Origin: Melioribacter sp.
GTDB taxonomy: Bacteria; Bacteroidota; Ignavibacteria; Ignavibacteriales; Melioribacteraceae
NCBI GenBank assembly: GCA_012026935.1
Contig: VEPI01000044.1
Coordinates: 1-35,057, forward strand
DNA: 35,057 nucleotides
Direction of reading: 5' to 3'
The notes under the pieces are model-generated. The model was not told the DNA's origin. It worked only from the letters and a program-made list of their open reading frames with translations, and made no database searches. The number at the start of each line of letters is the position of its first letter. Position 1 is the stretch's first letter. The position numbers were made by a program, and so were the translations under genes. This document shows positions 16,390 to 25,430 of the stretch, one piece after another.

Positions 16390-18159
16390 CTAATTTTTTA
16401 TTTTTATATGGAGTTCGGTCAATTGCTTATCTTCAACATGAGAAGGTGAATCATCCATTAATGAAATGCCGCTGGAAGTTTTGGGAAATGCAATGACATC
16501 TCTTATTGATGAAACACCAGCAAATAACATTGCTAATCTGTCAAAACCAAATGCAATTCCTCCATGTGGAGGGGCTCCAAACTTAAAAGCATTCATTAAA
16601 AATCCAAATTTTTCATTTGCTTCTTCTTCTCCAATTCCTAAAGCATCGAACATTTTAGATTGTAATTTTGAATCATGAATTCTAATACTTCCTCCAGCAA
16701 TTTCATTTCCATTTAGAACTAAATCATATGCTCGGGCCTTCACCTTAGCAGGATCAGTTTCCATTAAAGGCACATCTTCTAATCTTGGAGAGGTGAAAGG
16801 ATGATGCATTGCATAAAATCGTTTTGTTTCTTCGTCCCACTCAAATAACGGAAATTCAGTAACCCAGAGAAGTGATGGTTTAGAATCTGGTTTTATCAAT
16901 TCCATCCTTTTTGCCATTTCTAATCGAAGAGCACCCATGATGGAAAGTGTTTTTATTTTTTGTCCTGTTAAAATGAACAGTAAATCTCCAGGAGCTGCAT
17001 TCATTTTCTTGATTATATTTTGTTTTTCATCATCGGATAAAAATTTGGCTACAGGGGCATCAAGATCATTTTCTTTCACTCTCATCCAAATCAATCCGCC
17101 TGCGCCAAGTTTTTTTACAAAATCTGTAATTACATCAAGTTGATTGCGTGTATAATTGCCGCAATTTTTTGCAAGTAGCCCAGTAATAATGCCGTTGTTA
17201 GTAACAGAATCTTTGAAAACTCTAAACTCAGAGTTGAGGAATACATCATTGAGAGTAACCATTTCAAGATCGAAACGAAGATCAGGTTTATCACTTCCGT
17301 ATTTTTCCATTGCACTATCATAGCTCAAACGCAGAAGTGGTAAAGTAATTTCATAACTAAGAATTTTCTTAAAAAATTCTTTCATCAATCCTTCTACAAT
17401 CTCAAAAATATCTTCCACATCAACAAAAGACATTTCAACATCTATCTGTGTAAATTCATATTGACGATCTGCCCTAAGATCTTCATCCCTAAAACATTTT
17501 ACTATTTGAAAATACCTGTCAATCCCTGCAACCATTAATATCTGTTTATATGTTTGCGGCGATTGTGGTAATGCATAAAATTTTCCTTTATGCATTCTGC
17601 TGGGAACTAAAAAATCACGCGCTCCTTCAGGAGTACTTTTCATTAATATTGGTGTTTCTACTTCAACAAATCCGTTCTCATCAAAATATTTTCTTGCAAT
17701 TTGATACATACTATGACGAAGTAATAGATTTTTTTGCATTTCGTTTCGGCGCAGATCTAAAAAACGGTACTTCAATCGAAGATCCTCATGAACATCAATC
17801 ATATCCTCAATTGGAAATGGAGGGGTTTCCGAATGATTCAGAATTATTAATTTATCTACCATAACATCTATATACCCGGTAGGTAAAGCCGGGTTCTCGG
17901 TTCCGGCAGGACGTTTTCTTACTTTTCCCTCAACAGAAATAACATATTCACTTCTTAGTTTTTTACCGTGTTCATGTTCGTTTGGATTATAAGTAGGTTC
18001 AAAAACAATTTGTGTCATACCGTGGCGGTCCCGCATCTCAATAAAAGTTACACCACCTAAATCGCGCCGGATTGCTACCCACCCGTTTAAAACTACGTTT
18101 TGACCAATATTACTCTCCCTAAGTTCACCGCATGTATGTGTTCTTCTCTTGAATTTCAT
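16390..18159 (-). CDS. aspS: Aspartyl-tRNA synthetase, bacterial type
   Basis: A class II aminoacyl-tRNA synthetase of 589 residues from the ATG at 18159 (MKFKRRTHTCGEL). An in-frame codon 13 residues upstream would add an atypical extension that crosses the candidate promoter leader. It has an N-terminal OB-fold anticodon-binding domain with GWVAIRRDLGGVTFIEMRDR and motif 2 FRDEDLRADRQYEFTQID. A bacterial GAD insertion precedes motif 3, which reads GIAFGFDRLAMLFAG near the C-terminus. The length and the GAD insertion are typical of bacterial AspRS. It charges tRNA-Asp in the cytoplasm. Whether it also serves tRNA-Asn depends on AsnRS or GatCAB elsewhere. It stands alone, divergent from pdxB. 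Confidence 0.97.
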   Translation of the reverse strand: MKFKRRTHTCGELRESNIGQNVVLNGWVAIRRDLGGVTFIEMRDRHGMTQIVFEPTYNPNEHEHGKKLRSEYVISVEGKVRKRPAGTENPALPTGYIDVMVDKLIILNHSETPPFPIEDMIDVHEDLRLKYRFLDLRRNEMQKNLLLRHSMYQIARKYFDENGFVEVETPILMKSTPEGARDFLVPSRMHKGKFYALPQSPQTYKQILMVAGIDRYFQIVKCFRDEDLRADRQYEFTQIDVEMSFVDVEDIFEIVEGLMKEFFKKILSYEITLPLLRLSYDSAMEKYGSDKPDLRFDLEMVTLNDVFLNSEFRVFKDSVTNNGIITGLLAKNCGNYTRNQLDVITDFVKKLGAGGLIWMRVKENDLDAPVAKFLSDDEKQNIIKKMNAAPGDLLFILTGQKIKTLSIMGALRLEMAKRMELIKPDSKPSLLWVTEFPLFEWDEETKRFYAMHHPFTSPRLEDVPLMETDPAKVKARAYDLVLNGNEIAGGSIRIHDSKLQSKMFDALGIGEEEANEKFGFLMNAFKFGAPPHGGIAFGFDRLAMLFAGVSSIRDVIAFPKTSSGISLMDDSPSHVEDKQLTELHIKIKN

Positions 18160-18195
18160 AAACCCTTTATAACTCCGATAAAAAATTTTAGGGCA

Positions 18196-18226
18196 CAAAG
18201 ATAAACATTTACAAAAGGGTATTCAA
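18196..18226 (-). promoter_or_regulatory. Candidate promoter of aspS
   Basis: On the minus strand, TTGAAT begins at 18226. Twenty bases after its TTG comes TATCTTTG (18203-18196), which fits both the sigma70-like layout and the Bacteroidota TAnnTTTG form. Transcription would start about 30 bases before the aspS ATG. Confidence 0.5.
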
Positions 18227-18297
18227 ATTAGGATGTGGACAAGGTTTCTTTGAGTACGTTGAATTATATTTACAGCAATTAACTTTTGAATTCCCGA

Positions 18298-19434
18298 ATG
18301 AAGATTGTAGTTGATGAAAATATTCCCCAAGCTCGCGATGCCTTTGGTAATATTGGAGAATTAATGTTATCACATGGACGAGAAATCTCGAATGAGCTTT
18401 TAGCTGATGCTAATGTCTTATTGGTTCGTTCAATCACTAATGTTGATGAAAAATTATTGACCGGCACAAAGGTAAAATTCGTTGCCACTGCAACAGCAGG
18501 CACAGACCATATTGATAAAGAATATTTAATTAAGAATAAGATAACATTTGCAGATGCAGGCGGCTGTAATTCTTTTTCAGTTGCTGAGTATTTGATCGCC
18601 GCTTTGTCTAATATTTCTTCAAAAAATAATTTCTCTTTTAATGAAAAAAGTTTGGGTGTTGTTGGAATTGGTAATGTTGGAAGTAAGGTAGTTCGTTTTG
18701 CAAAATCACTTGGCTTTAACGTACTGCAGAATGATCCGCCTCTAGAACGAAAACTTGGCACCAAAGGTTTTGTGCCGTTTGAAGAAATTTTAAAATGCGA
18801 TATTATTTCATTTCATGTTCCGTTTACTCATACAGGGATAGATAAGACTTACCACATGTTGAATGAAAAAAATTTCCATCAGATAAAAAGCGGATCAATT
18901 TTAATTAATACATCGCGCGGTGAGGTTGTTGATAATAAAGTTTTGAAACAAAGATTACACAATAATGATGATCTAATTACAGTTTTAGATGTTTGGGAAA
19001 ACGAACCGAATATAGATTTTGAATTACTTGAAAAAGTTAATCTTTGTTCAGCACATGTTGCTGGCTATTCACTTGAAGGAAAAGTAAACGGAACAGAAAT
19101 AATTTACAACAAACTTTGTGACTTCTTAGGCATTGCTCAAAATTGGGAAGCGAAATATCCAACAGTCTCTAATCCAGTTATAACGATTAATAAGAAATTA
19201 TCCTTTGAAGAATTATTGAACTGTATCATCAACCGGATTTATATAATTGAGAATGATGATAAATTATTACGGGAAGGGAAAAATTTGAACTTGCATTTGC
19301 AAGCGAAACATTTTGATAATCTTAGAAAAAACTATCCTGTAAGACGCGAGTTTAATAATTACACAATAAAATTAAATTATGAGGATGTTGAAACAAAAAA
19401 GAAATTAGAGTCTCTCCGTTTTAATGTTATTTAG
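18298..19434 (+). CDS. pdxB: Erythronate-4-phosphate dehydrogenase (vitamin B6 synthesis)
   Basis: A D-isomer-specific 2-hydroxyacid dehydrogenase of 378 residues that oxidises 4-phospho-D-erythronate in pyridoxal phosphate synthesis. The start ATG at 18298 gives MKIVVDENIPQAR, closely matching the usual PdxB N-terminus; a TTG four codons earlier is less likely. The NAD-binding motif is GIGNVGSK. The catalytic triad is visible as Arg in NTSRGEVVD, Glu in DVWENEPN and His in CSAHVAGYS. The PdxB-type C-terminal dimerisation tail is present (about 285-378). The 3' end overlaps the convergent peptidase gene by 8 bases. No clear promoter of its own was recognised in the 138 bases separating it from aspS. 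Confidence 0.93.
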   Translation: MKIVVDENIPQARDAFGNIGELMLSHGREISNELLADANVLLVRSITNVDEKLLTGTKVKFVATATAGTDHIDKEYLIKNKITFADAGGCNSFSVAEYLIAALSNISSKNNFSFNEKSLGVVGIGNVGSKVVRFAKSLGFNVLQNDPPLERKLGTKGFVPFEEILKCDIISFHVPFTHTGIDKTYHMLNEKNFHQIKSGSILINTSRGEVVDNKVLKQRLHNNDDLITVLDVWENEPNIDFELLEKVNLCSAHVAGYSLEGKVNGTEIIYNKLCDFLGIAQNWEAKYPTVSNPVITINKKLSFEELLNCIINRIYIIENDDKLLREGKNLNLHLQAKHFDNLRKNYPVRREFNNYTIKLNYEDVETKKKLESLRFNVI

Positions 19435-20662
19435 TTAGTACCATTTTCCGCACTATTAAATTTTCTCCCGTATAAAGTGTATAAAAATAAACTCCGGACG
19501 AAAGCGTTAAATGAGATGTGCCGAATGTAGTGCTATAAGCACCTGGCTGTTGGTATTTATTAACAAGAGTGGTTACTTCACGCCCAAGGGAATCATGAAC
19601 TTTTAAAGTAACAAAACTTGCAGTAGACAATTTATAATTAATAACTGTACTCGGGTTAAATGGATTCGGATAATTCTGATATAAGGTTAGTTCATTAGGA
19701 ATTATATTTTCTACTGAGCTAGTAGTTTGCAAAACGGCGTAACTGGCAAGTGTTGCAATTGAAAGTTTTGCGCATTTTTCAAAAAAGATTTTGTTTATAT
19801 GTTGAATGTTATCCAATGAAGAATGGTAATAAGAATTAAAATCGTGCATACCATTTACATTTGAGTAATTTTCTATTAACAATACAGCGGAATAATTCTT
19901 ATTCCAAAACGAAGCGTGGTCACTGGCTCCTGTTCCTGGATTAATTATAGCCAGATTAAGACCTAATCCGTAATCACTATTTATATTTAACATTTTGCCG
20001 GCTATCTGATTTGAATTTTGAACATTGCGAGTATGTATTTCCGCCAAGTTATCATTGTTACTATCCCAAGCTACCATATCCATATTAATCACAGCAACAA
20101 TACTATCTTTATTCGAAAATGCTTGCTGAGCATAAAAGCTACTCCCGTTTAAACCGGTTTCTTCATTATCCCATAAAGCATACACAATTGAATAATCAGT
20201 TTGAAATTTGGAAAGAATTCTTGCTGCTTCCAGAACAGCCGAAGTACCACTTCCATTATCATCAGCACCGGGCGCAGATCCGGTATAAGGTCTGCTGTCG
20301 AAGTGAGCACAAATTATTACGCTCTGATTAGGTTTTTTTATTCCACGTTGTTTTCCTAAAACATTTCCTCCACCAGCATCAAAAGTTTGCAGTGAAGTTT
20401 CAAGTCCATATTTTCTTAAACGTAACTGTAAATATTCTTCTGCTGCAAAATTGCCCGAATTCGAATAAGCGCGAGATAATATAAATTGTGTTCCACTTGG
20501 AATGACAACCGATTTTTCACCCGTTAAATAATTCAGGTTTTCATAAAGTGAATCAATGCTGACTGAATTTATTATTGCAGTAATTGCTGGATTAATCTGT
20601 GCAAATATTATCTGATTCTTTACGATTAAAATTAAAATAAAATAGAAAGTAATTTTCCTCAT
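19427..20662 (-). CDS. Secreted M28-family zinc peptidase with type IX sorting tail
   Basis: A 411-residue exported protein. The signal peptide spans about 1-21. The M28 aminopeptidase core (about 95-300) has its expected metal ligands and catalytic residues: His in CAHFDSRP, bridging Asp in GADDNGSG, two Glu in DNEETGLNG, Asp in INMDMVAW and His in ASDHASFW. The C-terminal 85 residues form a type A sorting domain starting at YPNPFNPSTVINYKL and ending in VRKMVLTK, the signal for type IX secretion and surface attachment. It likely digests extracellular peptides. Its 3' end overlaps pdxB by 8 bases; its 5' side faces the lrp promoter. Confidence 0.93.
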   Translation of the reverse strand: MRKITFYFILILIVKNQIIFAQINPAITAIINSVSIDSLYENLNYLTGEKSVVIPSGTQFILSRAYSNSGNFAAEEYLQLRLRKYGLETSLQTFDAGGGNVLGKQRGIKKPNQSVIICAHFDSRPYTGSAPGADDNGSGTSAVLEAARILSKFQTDYSIVYALWDNEETGLNGSSFYAQQAFSNKDSIVAVINMDMVAWDSNNDNLAEIHTRNVQNSNQIAGKMLNINSDYGLGLNLAIINPGTGASDHASFWNKNYSAVLLIENYSNVNGMHDFNSYYHSSLDNIQHINKIFFEKCAKLSIATLASYAVLQTTSSVENIIPNELTLYQNYPNPFNPSTVINYKLSTASFVTLKVHDSLGREVTTLVNKYQQPGAYSTTFGTSHLTLSSGVYFYTLYTGENLIVRKMVLTK

Positions 20663-20689
20663 CAGGATAAATCCTAATTGTTAACTACT

Positions 20690-20717
20690 AATCTAAGAAA
20701 GAATGGTTTTAGGACAA
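20690..20717 (-). promoter_or_regulatory. Candidate promoter of the M28 peptidase gene
   Basis: On the minus strand, TTGTCC starts at 20717. A TTG-to-TA gap of 19 bases leads to TAGATT (20695-20690). The spacer is one base shorter than in the other candidates. Transcription would start about 20 bases before the ATG. Confidence 0.3.
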
Positions 20718-20741
20718 TGCAATTATATATCACAACACTAC

Positions 20742-20770
20742 TTGCATATTTATAAAACTCACCTTATATT
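20742..20770 (+). promoter_or_regulatory. Candidate promoter of lrp-glnA
   Basis: TTGCAT (20742-20747), 17 bases, then TATATT (20765-20770). Transcription would start near 20779, about 23 bases before the ATG of the regulator. The divergent peptidase promoter lies 25 bases away, so a regulator bound here could affect both. Confidence 0.5.
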
Positions 20771-20801
20771 TTCAGTTAAAATTATAGATTAACCTAAATA
20801 A

Positions 20802-21275
20802 ATGAGAGAATTTATGCTTGACGACTTAGACGTAACCATACTTAAGAAACTTCAGGAAAACGGAAGGACCAAAAGAAATGAACTGGCCGATGCAATTGGT
20901 TTATCCATTCCTTCACTTAGTGAACGTCTCAAAAAATTGGAAGACAACGGCGTGATTGAAGGTTATTATACAAAAGTAAACCGTCATTCATTTGGTCTTG
21001 ATATCATGGCATTCGTATCGGTTATTATGGATTCATCAAAGAACTATGAAAAATTTACAGAGCACGTAAAAAAGACCGCCGAGATATTGGAGTGTCATTC
21101 AATTCTTGGAGAAGGATCCCATATACTAAAAATTGTTGCTAAAGGTACAAAGGACCTTGAATTACTCCTTAGTAAGATTCAGTCTTGGCCTGGAGTTACA
21201 CGAACAATTACAAGTTTTGTTTTATCATCATCTAAAGAGACAACAAGTTTAAACTTACAATCTAAAAAGGAGTAA
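20802..21275 (+). CDS. Lrp/AsnC-family transcriptional regulator
   Basis: A 157-residue protein with an N-terminal winged HTH (about 5-65: [17 protein letters not shown] ... [18 protein letters not shown]) and a C-terminal RAM ligand-binding domain (about 70-145). The family binds amino acids such as Leu, Gln or Lys and forms DNA-wrapping octamers. It precedes glnA by two bases, and the glnA ribosome site overlaps its stop codon, so the two are translated together. This makes glutamine or glutamate sensing and control of glnA, plus autoregulation, the natural inference. Met5 ([10 protein letters not shown]) is an alternative start; neither has a clear ribosome site. Confidence 0.93.
   Translation: MREFMLDDLDVTILKKLQENGRTKRNELADAIGLSIPSLSERLKKLEDNGVIEGYYTKVNRHSFGLDIMAFVSVIMDSSKNYEKFTEHVKKTAEILECHSILGEGSHILKIVAKGTKDLELLLSKIQSWPGVTRTITSFVLSSSKETTSLNLQSKKE
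21267..21272 (+). promoter_or_regulatory. Ribosome binding site of glnA
   Basis: AAGGAG, 5 bases before the glnA ATG, lying within the last codons of lrp. It indicates strong, coupled translation. Confidence 0.85.
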
Positions 21276-21277
21276 AA

Positions 21278-22705
21278 ATGGCAAAAGTAAATTCTCCCGC
21301 ACTGAATGTTCTTTCATACATAAAAACGAACAAGATCCAATTTGTTGATTTCAAGTTCATGGATTTTCCAGGACAATGGCAACATTTCTCAGTTCCGGTT
21401 AATCAATTAAGTGAAGATTCTTTTGAAGACGGATTTGGATTTGATGGTTCCTCAATCCGTGGATGGAAACATATCCATGAAAGTGATATGCTTATCATTC
21501 CGGATGCAACGACAATGTTTCTAGATCCGTTTATAACATTGCCTACAATATCTATGATATGCGATGTATATGAACCGGCTACAAAAGAAAAATATTCAAG
21601 ATGCCCGCGTAACATTGCACAAAAAGCTGATGCATATTTAAAATCAACCGGAATTGCTGATACAGCATATTTTGGACCTGAAGCTGAATTTTTTATTTTT
21701 GATGATGTACGCTTCGATTCAGGACCAAACTTTTCTTATTACTCTGTCGATTCGATAGAAGGAAAATGGAACAGCGGGCGCGAAGAGGATCCTAATCTTG
21801 GTTACAAACCTCGCTATAAAGAAGCTTATTTCCCTGTTCCTCCAACCGATAAACTAAATGACATTAGAAATGAAATGGTTGTTAACCTAATGAACATGGG
21901 AATTGATGTTGAAACACAACACCATGAAGTTGCAAGCGGAGGTCAATGCGAGATTGACTTACGATTTGCACCGTTACTAAAAGCTGCAGATCAGTTATTA
22001 ATGTTTAAATATGTTGTAAAAAATACAGCAAGAAAAAACGGAAAAACAGTTACATACATGCCTAAACCTATCTTCGGAGATAACGGTAGCGGTATGCATG
22101 TTCACACAAGTCTTTGGACAAAAGGTAAACCACTTTTTGCAGGCGGCGGTTATGCCGGATTAAGTGAAATGGCTCTTTATTATATCGGTGGACTTTTAAA
22201 ACATGCACCATCCTTACTTGCATTTACAAACCCAACAACTAATTCATATAAAAGATTAGTTCCGGGTTTTGAAGCTCCGGTAAATTTAGCATATTCACAA
22301 AGAAACAGAAGCGCTTCTATAAGAATTCCTATGTTCTCTAATAATCCTAAAACAAAACGCGTTGAATTCCGTTGCCCGGATGCATCGAGCAATCCCTATC
22401 TTGCTTTTTCCGCTATTATGATGGCTGGTCTTGATGGTATAAAAAATCGAATTGATCCAGGTGATCCGTTAGATAAAGATATTTACGATCTCTCTCCTGA
22501 AGAATTGAAAGATGTTCCATCAACACCCGATTCTCTCGGAAAAGCGCTTGAAGCATTGGCTGATGACCACGAATACTTATTAAAAGGTGATGTGTTTACA
22601 GAAGATGTGATAAATACCTGGATAGATTATAAGATTGCTAAAGAAATCAAACCGATGGCGTTACGTCCGCATCCCTTTGAATTTGAAATGTACTTTGATG
22701 TGTAA
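21278..22705 (+). CDS. glnA: Glutamine synthetase, type I
   Basis: A 475-residue cytoplasmic enzyme making glutamine from glutamate, ammonia and ATP. The beta-grasp domain shows [11 protein letters not shown] (53-63). The catalytic domain shows [23 protein letters not shown] (215-230), [14 protein letters not shown] (263-276), NRSASIRIP (343-351) and [24 protein letters not shown] (399-409) matches the adenylylation-site region of E. coli GlnA, with Tyr403 as the candidate modified residue, so adenylyltransferase control is possible. Length and this site indicate the I-beta class. It is co-transcribed with an Lrp/AsnC regulator, and a hairpin terminator follows. Confidence 0.97.
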   Translation: MAKVNSPALNVLSYIKTNKIQFVDFKFMDFPGQWQHFSVPVNQLSEDSFEDGFGFDGSSIRGWKHIHESDMLIIPDATTMFLDPFITLPTISMICDVYEPATKEKYSRCPRNIAQKADAYLKSTGIADTAYFGPEAEFFIFDDVRFDSGPNFSYYSVDSIEGKWNSGREEDPNLGYKPRYKEAYFPVPPTDKLNDIRNEMVVNLMNMGIDVETQHHEVASGGQCEIDLRFAPLLKAADQLLMFKYVVKNTARKNGKTVTYMPKPIFGDNGSGMHVHTSLWTKGKPLFAGGGYAGLSEMALYYIGGLLKHAPSLLAFTNPTTNSYKRLVPGFEAPVNLAYSQRNRSASIRIPMFSNNPKTKRVEFRCPDASSNPYLAFSAIMMAGLDGIKNRIDPGDPLDKDIYDLSPEELKDVPSTPDSLGKALEALADDHEYLLKGDVFTEDVINTWIDYKIAKEIKPMALRPHPFEFEMYFDV

Positions 22706-22740
22706 GCATATTTAGTAAAGTAATTTGTATTTAGAAAAAA

Positions 22741-22769
22741 GAAAGGCGGAAAGTTTTCCGCCTTTTCTC
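22741..22769. terminator. Bidirectional terminator between glnA and the convergent secreted-protein gene
   Basis: AAAGGCGGAAA (22742-22752) and TTTCCGCCTTT (22755-22765) form an 11-base perfect inverted repeat around a minimal loop. T-rich tracts follow on both strands (TTTTCTCTTTTT on plus, TTTCTTTTTTC on minus). It can stop glnA transcripts and those of the gene at 22788-23870. Confidence 0.88.
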
Positions 22770-22787
22770 TTTTTAGCAACGGGCAAA

Positions 22788-23870
22788 TTATTTAATCAAC
22801 AACATCTTTTTCACTTCCACAAATTTTCTTCCACTTTCAATTGATTGGGCTGTCATTTTTACTAAATAAATTCCACTGGCACTTCTTGATGCATCAAAAG
22901 ATAGTTCATAATGTCCTTCATTCTGAACTTCATTTACAAGAGATGATATTCGTTCTCCTAAAATTGTATAGACAGAAATATTCACACGGCTTTGTCTAGG
23001 CAGATCATAACGTATAAGTGTACTTGGGTTAAATGGGTTTGGATAATTTTGTAAGAGTAAATAATCTGAAGGTATTGTACTTACATTATCTACAGAAGTC
23101 AAAGTCTTAAGTTGTATTTCCTGAGTATATTCCGATTCCGTACTTGTGCTATATGCCGCAACTCTATATGTGTATTCTGTCTCAACATCTAAATTTTGAT
23201 CTTTGTATGTTGTTACATTTGCACTAACAATTGCTAATTCTGCCCAGGTACCGGTAGAAGATTTTTTTCGATCTATTCTGAACCCCGATTCATTATTAGA
23301 ATTGTCCGTCCACTGAAGGTTAATAGTTCTGGCAGGATTTTCAGTAAGAGTTAAATTAGAAGGAAATTTTATTGAATCCTGTTTCGTAATTTGCACTGTC
23401 CCGGTTATTGGATTCGGACCTGCAGGGAGCCAACGGAATGTAAAAGTGCCATTAATATTATGATTATTAAATGTTCCTGTTACTGCAATATTACTTGCAT
23501 TAGGATTTGGAATATTTATAGCGGTTCCGGAATAAGCTCCTGTGTAAAAACCTGTTCCGCTTATATCTCCCCAAATTATAGAATTAAAGTTTGCAGTAAA
23601 ACCTGTTGAATTTAATGTAATGTCTGTTGAAAAAGGAGCGCGAGGAGTTCCTAAAATATTTCCTCCCACATTCCATTCCCCATGAGCTTTTTGTTGAACT
23701 TCATCAACCGTGATTACAACAGATATATTTCCTGTGCTACCGTAAAAACTATTTACCCATTGTCCTGTCCAATTCCCTTCCATAGATTTTAAATTTCGGA
23801 TTTGCGAATGGACGTTAAATGTAACCGATAATATGAACAGCAAAGAAAAAGAAAAAAATTGCTTCTTCAT
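22788..23870 (-). CDS. Secreted fibronectin type III protein with type IX sorting tail
   Basis: A 360-residue exported protein. The signal peptide spans about 1-22. A beta-rich N-terminal domain (about 25-165, MEGNWTGQWVNSFYGSTG ...) resembles repeated lipocalin-like or polysaccharide-associated folds, but I cannot name it. A fibronectin type III domain (about 170-255) has ESGFRIDRKKSSTGTW and YTYRVAAYS. A type A sorting domain (about 270-360) begins at YPNPFNPSTLIRYDL and ends in VKKMLLIK. It is probably exported by the type IX system and attached to the surface or released. No catalytic motif is visible, so its substrate or role is unknown. It has its own candidate promoter and converges on glnA. 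Confidence 0.88.
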   Translation of the reverse strand: MKKQFFSFSLLFILSVTFNVHSQIRNLKSMEGNWTGQWVNSFYGSTGNISVVITVDEVQQKAHGEWNVGGNILGTPRAPFSTDITLNSTGFTANFNSIIWGDISGTGFYTGAYSGTAINIPNPNASNIAVTGTFNNHNINGTFTFRWLPAGPNPITGTVQITKQDSIKFPSNLTLTENPARTINLQWTDNSNNESGFRIDRKKSSTGTWAELAIVSANVTTYKDQNLDVETEYTYRVAAYSTSTESEYTQEIQLKTLTSVDNVSTIPSDYLLLQNYPNPFNPSTLIRYDLPRQSRVNISVYTILGERISSLVNEVQNEGHYELSFDASRSASGIYLVKMTAQSIESGRKFVEVKKMLLIK

Positions 23871-23904
23871 TCAATTGCCTCTTATTGATATTTGAACATG
23901 GAAG

Positions 23905-23933
23905 AACCTAATTAAAATAAGATTTTGTGTCAA
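23905..23933 (-). promoter_or_regulatory. Candidate promoter of the fibronectin-domain gene
   Basis: On the minus strand, a perfect TTGACA (23933-23928), 17 bases, then TAGGTT (23910-23905). Transcription would start near 23898, about 28 bases before the ATG. Confidence 0.5.
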
Positions 23934-23998
23934 GAATAAATTTCAACAAGTGATGTTGGTTAAATGGTAAACGGAAATGAAGTTGTAATAAAAATAAA

Positions 23999-25429
23999 TT
24001 ATTGCGGAAATATTATTTCTTGTGTTCTAAACGCACGCGGGAATTGGCTTTTCAATCCTTCTTTTGATGCAACTGCTGTCCCAAGAAAATAGTTTTTATA
24101 CCTTACAACTTTTTGTCCACCAACTTGTAATTGTTTCTTAATAGTCCCGCCCGTGAAATAAATATTAAGTTCGGAAACATTTTCAAGCTCAATAATGTTT
24201 TTTGTAATTGCCTCGCCAAAGACTTGTGCGGCAAGCGGGTTTAATTGCAGAATTCCTCGTTTATCAATTGTACCTAATCTGGTTCCAATTCTATTAAATG
24301 ATTCGAGATGATCACTGTTCCAATCATTGCAAACAAAATGAATATCATTATTCTTGATCAAATATTTGTAATCATCAAATTTATTCCTGTCAATTCCATA
24401 ATAATCTGAAAGAATTTTTAAGTAACCATTTACTTTCCCGCTGGATGATTTAATCAGATCATATCTTTTTTCCTGTCTTACTGTCTTTTCAACAGGCTCT
24501 GTCTTATCAATCTTTTTCAGCTTTGCGACAAAAAATCCTTCGCTTTCAATTTCCCATGGAAAAATCCGCCGGGTTTTCTTTAACTCATTGTTAAGAATTT
24601 CATTCCCAAATTTTGTGTGTCCTTCATTGCCTCTCAAAGGTAATTCGATTTCTTCGAGTTCAACAGGATATTTATTCAGCACTTTATTTATTACCACTTC
24701 ATTTTCTTCAAGTGTTAAGGTACATGTTGAATAAACAATCTCGCCGCCTACTTTACACATTTTAATTGCTGCAATAAGTAACCGCAATTGTAAGTCCGAC
24801 ATTGCTTCGGCTTTGCGCTGATTCCACCAATGACTAACTTCACCTTTTTTCTGAACGATCCCCAATGCACTGCACGGTGCATCAACTAAAATTTTATCAA
24901 TCCGGTTCTCAAATTGCTTGCTTAGCAATTCCCCTTTACCGTGCAAAATACCAACATTTACCAAACTCATCTTGTCAACATTAAATACTAGACTTTTCAA
25001 ACGGTCAACGGAAATTTCATTTGCAATCAATGTCCCGTGGTTGTTCATTAATTCTGCCAGCTGAGTTGTTTTAGAACCAGGCGCTGCACATAAATCCAGA
25101 ACCGTATCATTACTTTTTGGATTAAGAACAAGAGCGGGAATCATTGACGATAAACTTTGTATGTAATACTTACCTAAAATAAATTCGAGAGTTTTGCTTA
25201 CAACATCTTCGCCTGAAGTAATTCGAAATGCATTTTTAATTTTAGGGATAGGCTCAAGATGAATTCCGGAACGCTTAAGTTCCAACTCTAAATTATCAAT
25301 ATCGCACAGCTGAGAAGTTCTAAGATATGGTTTGTACTGACTGTTATGATATTGTTTATAATTAATTAAAAACTCTTCACCAAAGTGCGTGCGGATATAA
25401 TCTGTTATGTTACTGCTAAGTTCTATCAA
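23999..25429 (-). CDS. RsmB/RsmF-family 16S rRNA cytosine-C5 methyltransferase
   Basis: A 476-residue S-adenosylmethionine-dependent RNA methyltransferase of the NOL1/NOP2/Sun family. The SAM-binding motif is VLDLCAAPGSKTTQLAELM. The two catalytic cysteines lie in LVDAPCSALGI and VYSTCTLTLEENE. A C-terminal region (about 310-476) fits the RsmF-type PUA-like extension, so RsmF (C1407) is the nearest guess, but the exact target base is not shown. The start is TTG at 25429: no ATG occurs in frame nearby, and the N-terminal residues look like the family's usual beginning. It begins one base after the stop of the unknown 141-residue gene, so the two are co-transcribed. Confidence 0.9.
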   Translation of the reverse strand: MIELSSNITDYIRTHFGEEFLINYKQYHNSQYKPYLRTSQLCDIDNLELELKRSGIHLEPIPKIKNAFRITSGEDVVSKTLEFILGKYYIQSLSSMIPALVLNPKSNDTVLDLCAAPGSKTTQLAELMNNHGTLIANEISVDRLKSLVFNVDKMSLVNVGILHGKGELLSKQFENRIDKILVDAPCSALGIVQKKGEVSHWWNQRKAEAMSDLQLRLLIAAIKMCKVGGEIVYSTCTLTLEENEVVINKVLNKYPVELEEIELPLRGNEGHTKFGNEILNNELKKTRRIFPWEIESEGFFVAKLKKIDKTEPVEKTVRQEKRYDLIKSSSGKVNGYLKILSDYYGIDRNKFDDYKYLIKNNDIHFVCNDWNSDHLESFNRIGTRLGTIDKRGILQLNPLAAQVFGEAITKNIIELENVSELNIYFTGGTIKKQLQVGGQKVVRYKNYFLGTAVASKEGLKSQFPRAFRTQEIIFPQ

Positions 25430-25430
25430 A

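Noticed and set aside
16287-18233. A 13-base inverted repeat (TCCTAATTTGAAT at 16287-16299 and its complement at 18221-18233) flanking aspS, suggestive of transposon ends.
   Set aside because: A 13-base match is expected by chance among all pairs in 35 kb of AT-rich DNA. There is no transposase, no target duplication, and the right copy overlaps the candidate aspS -35 element.
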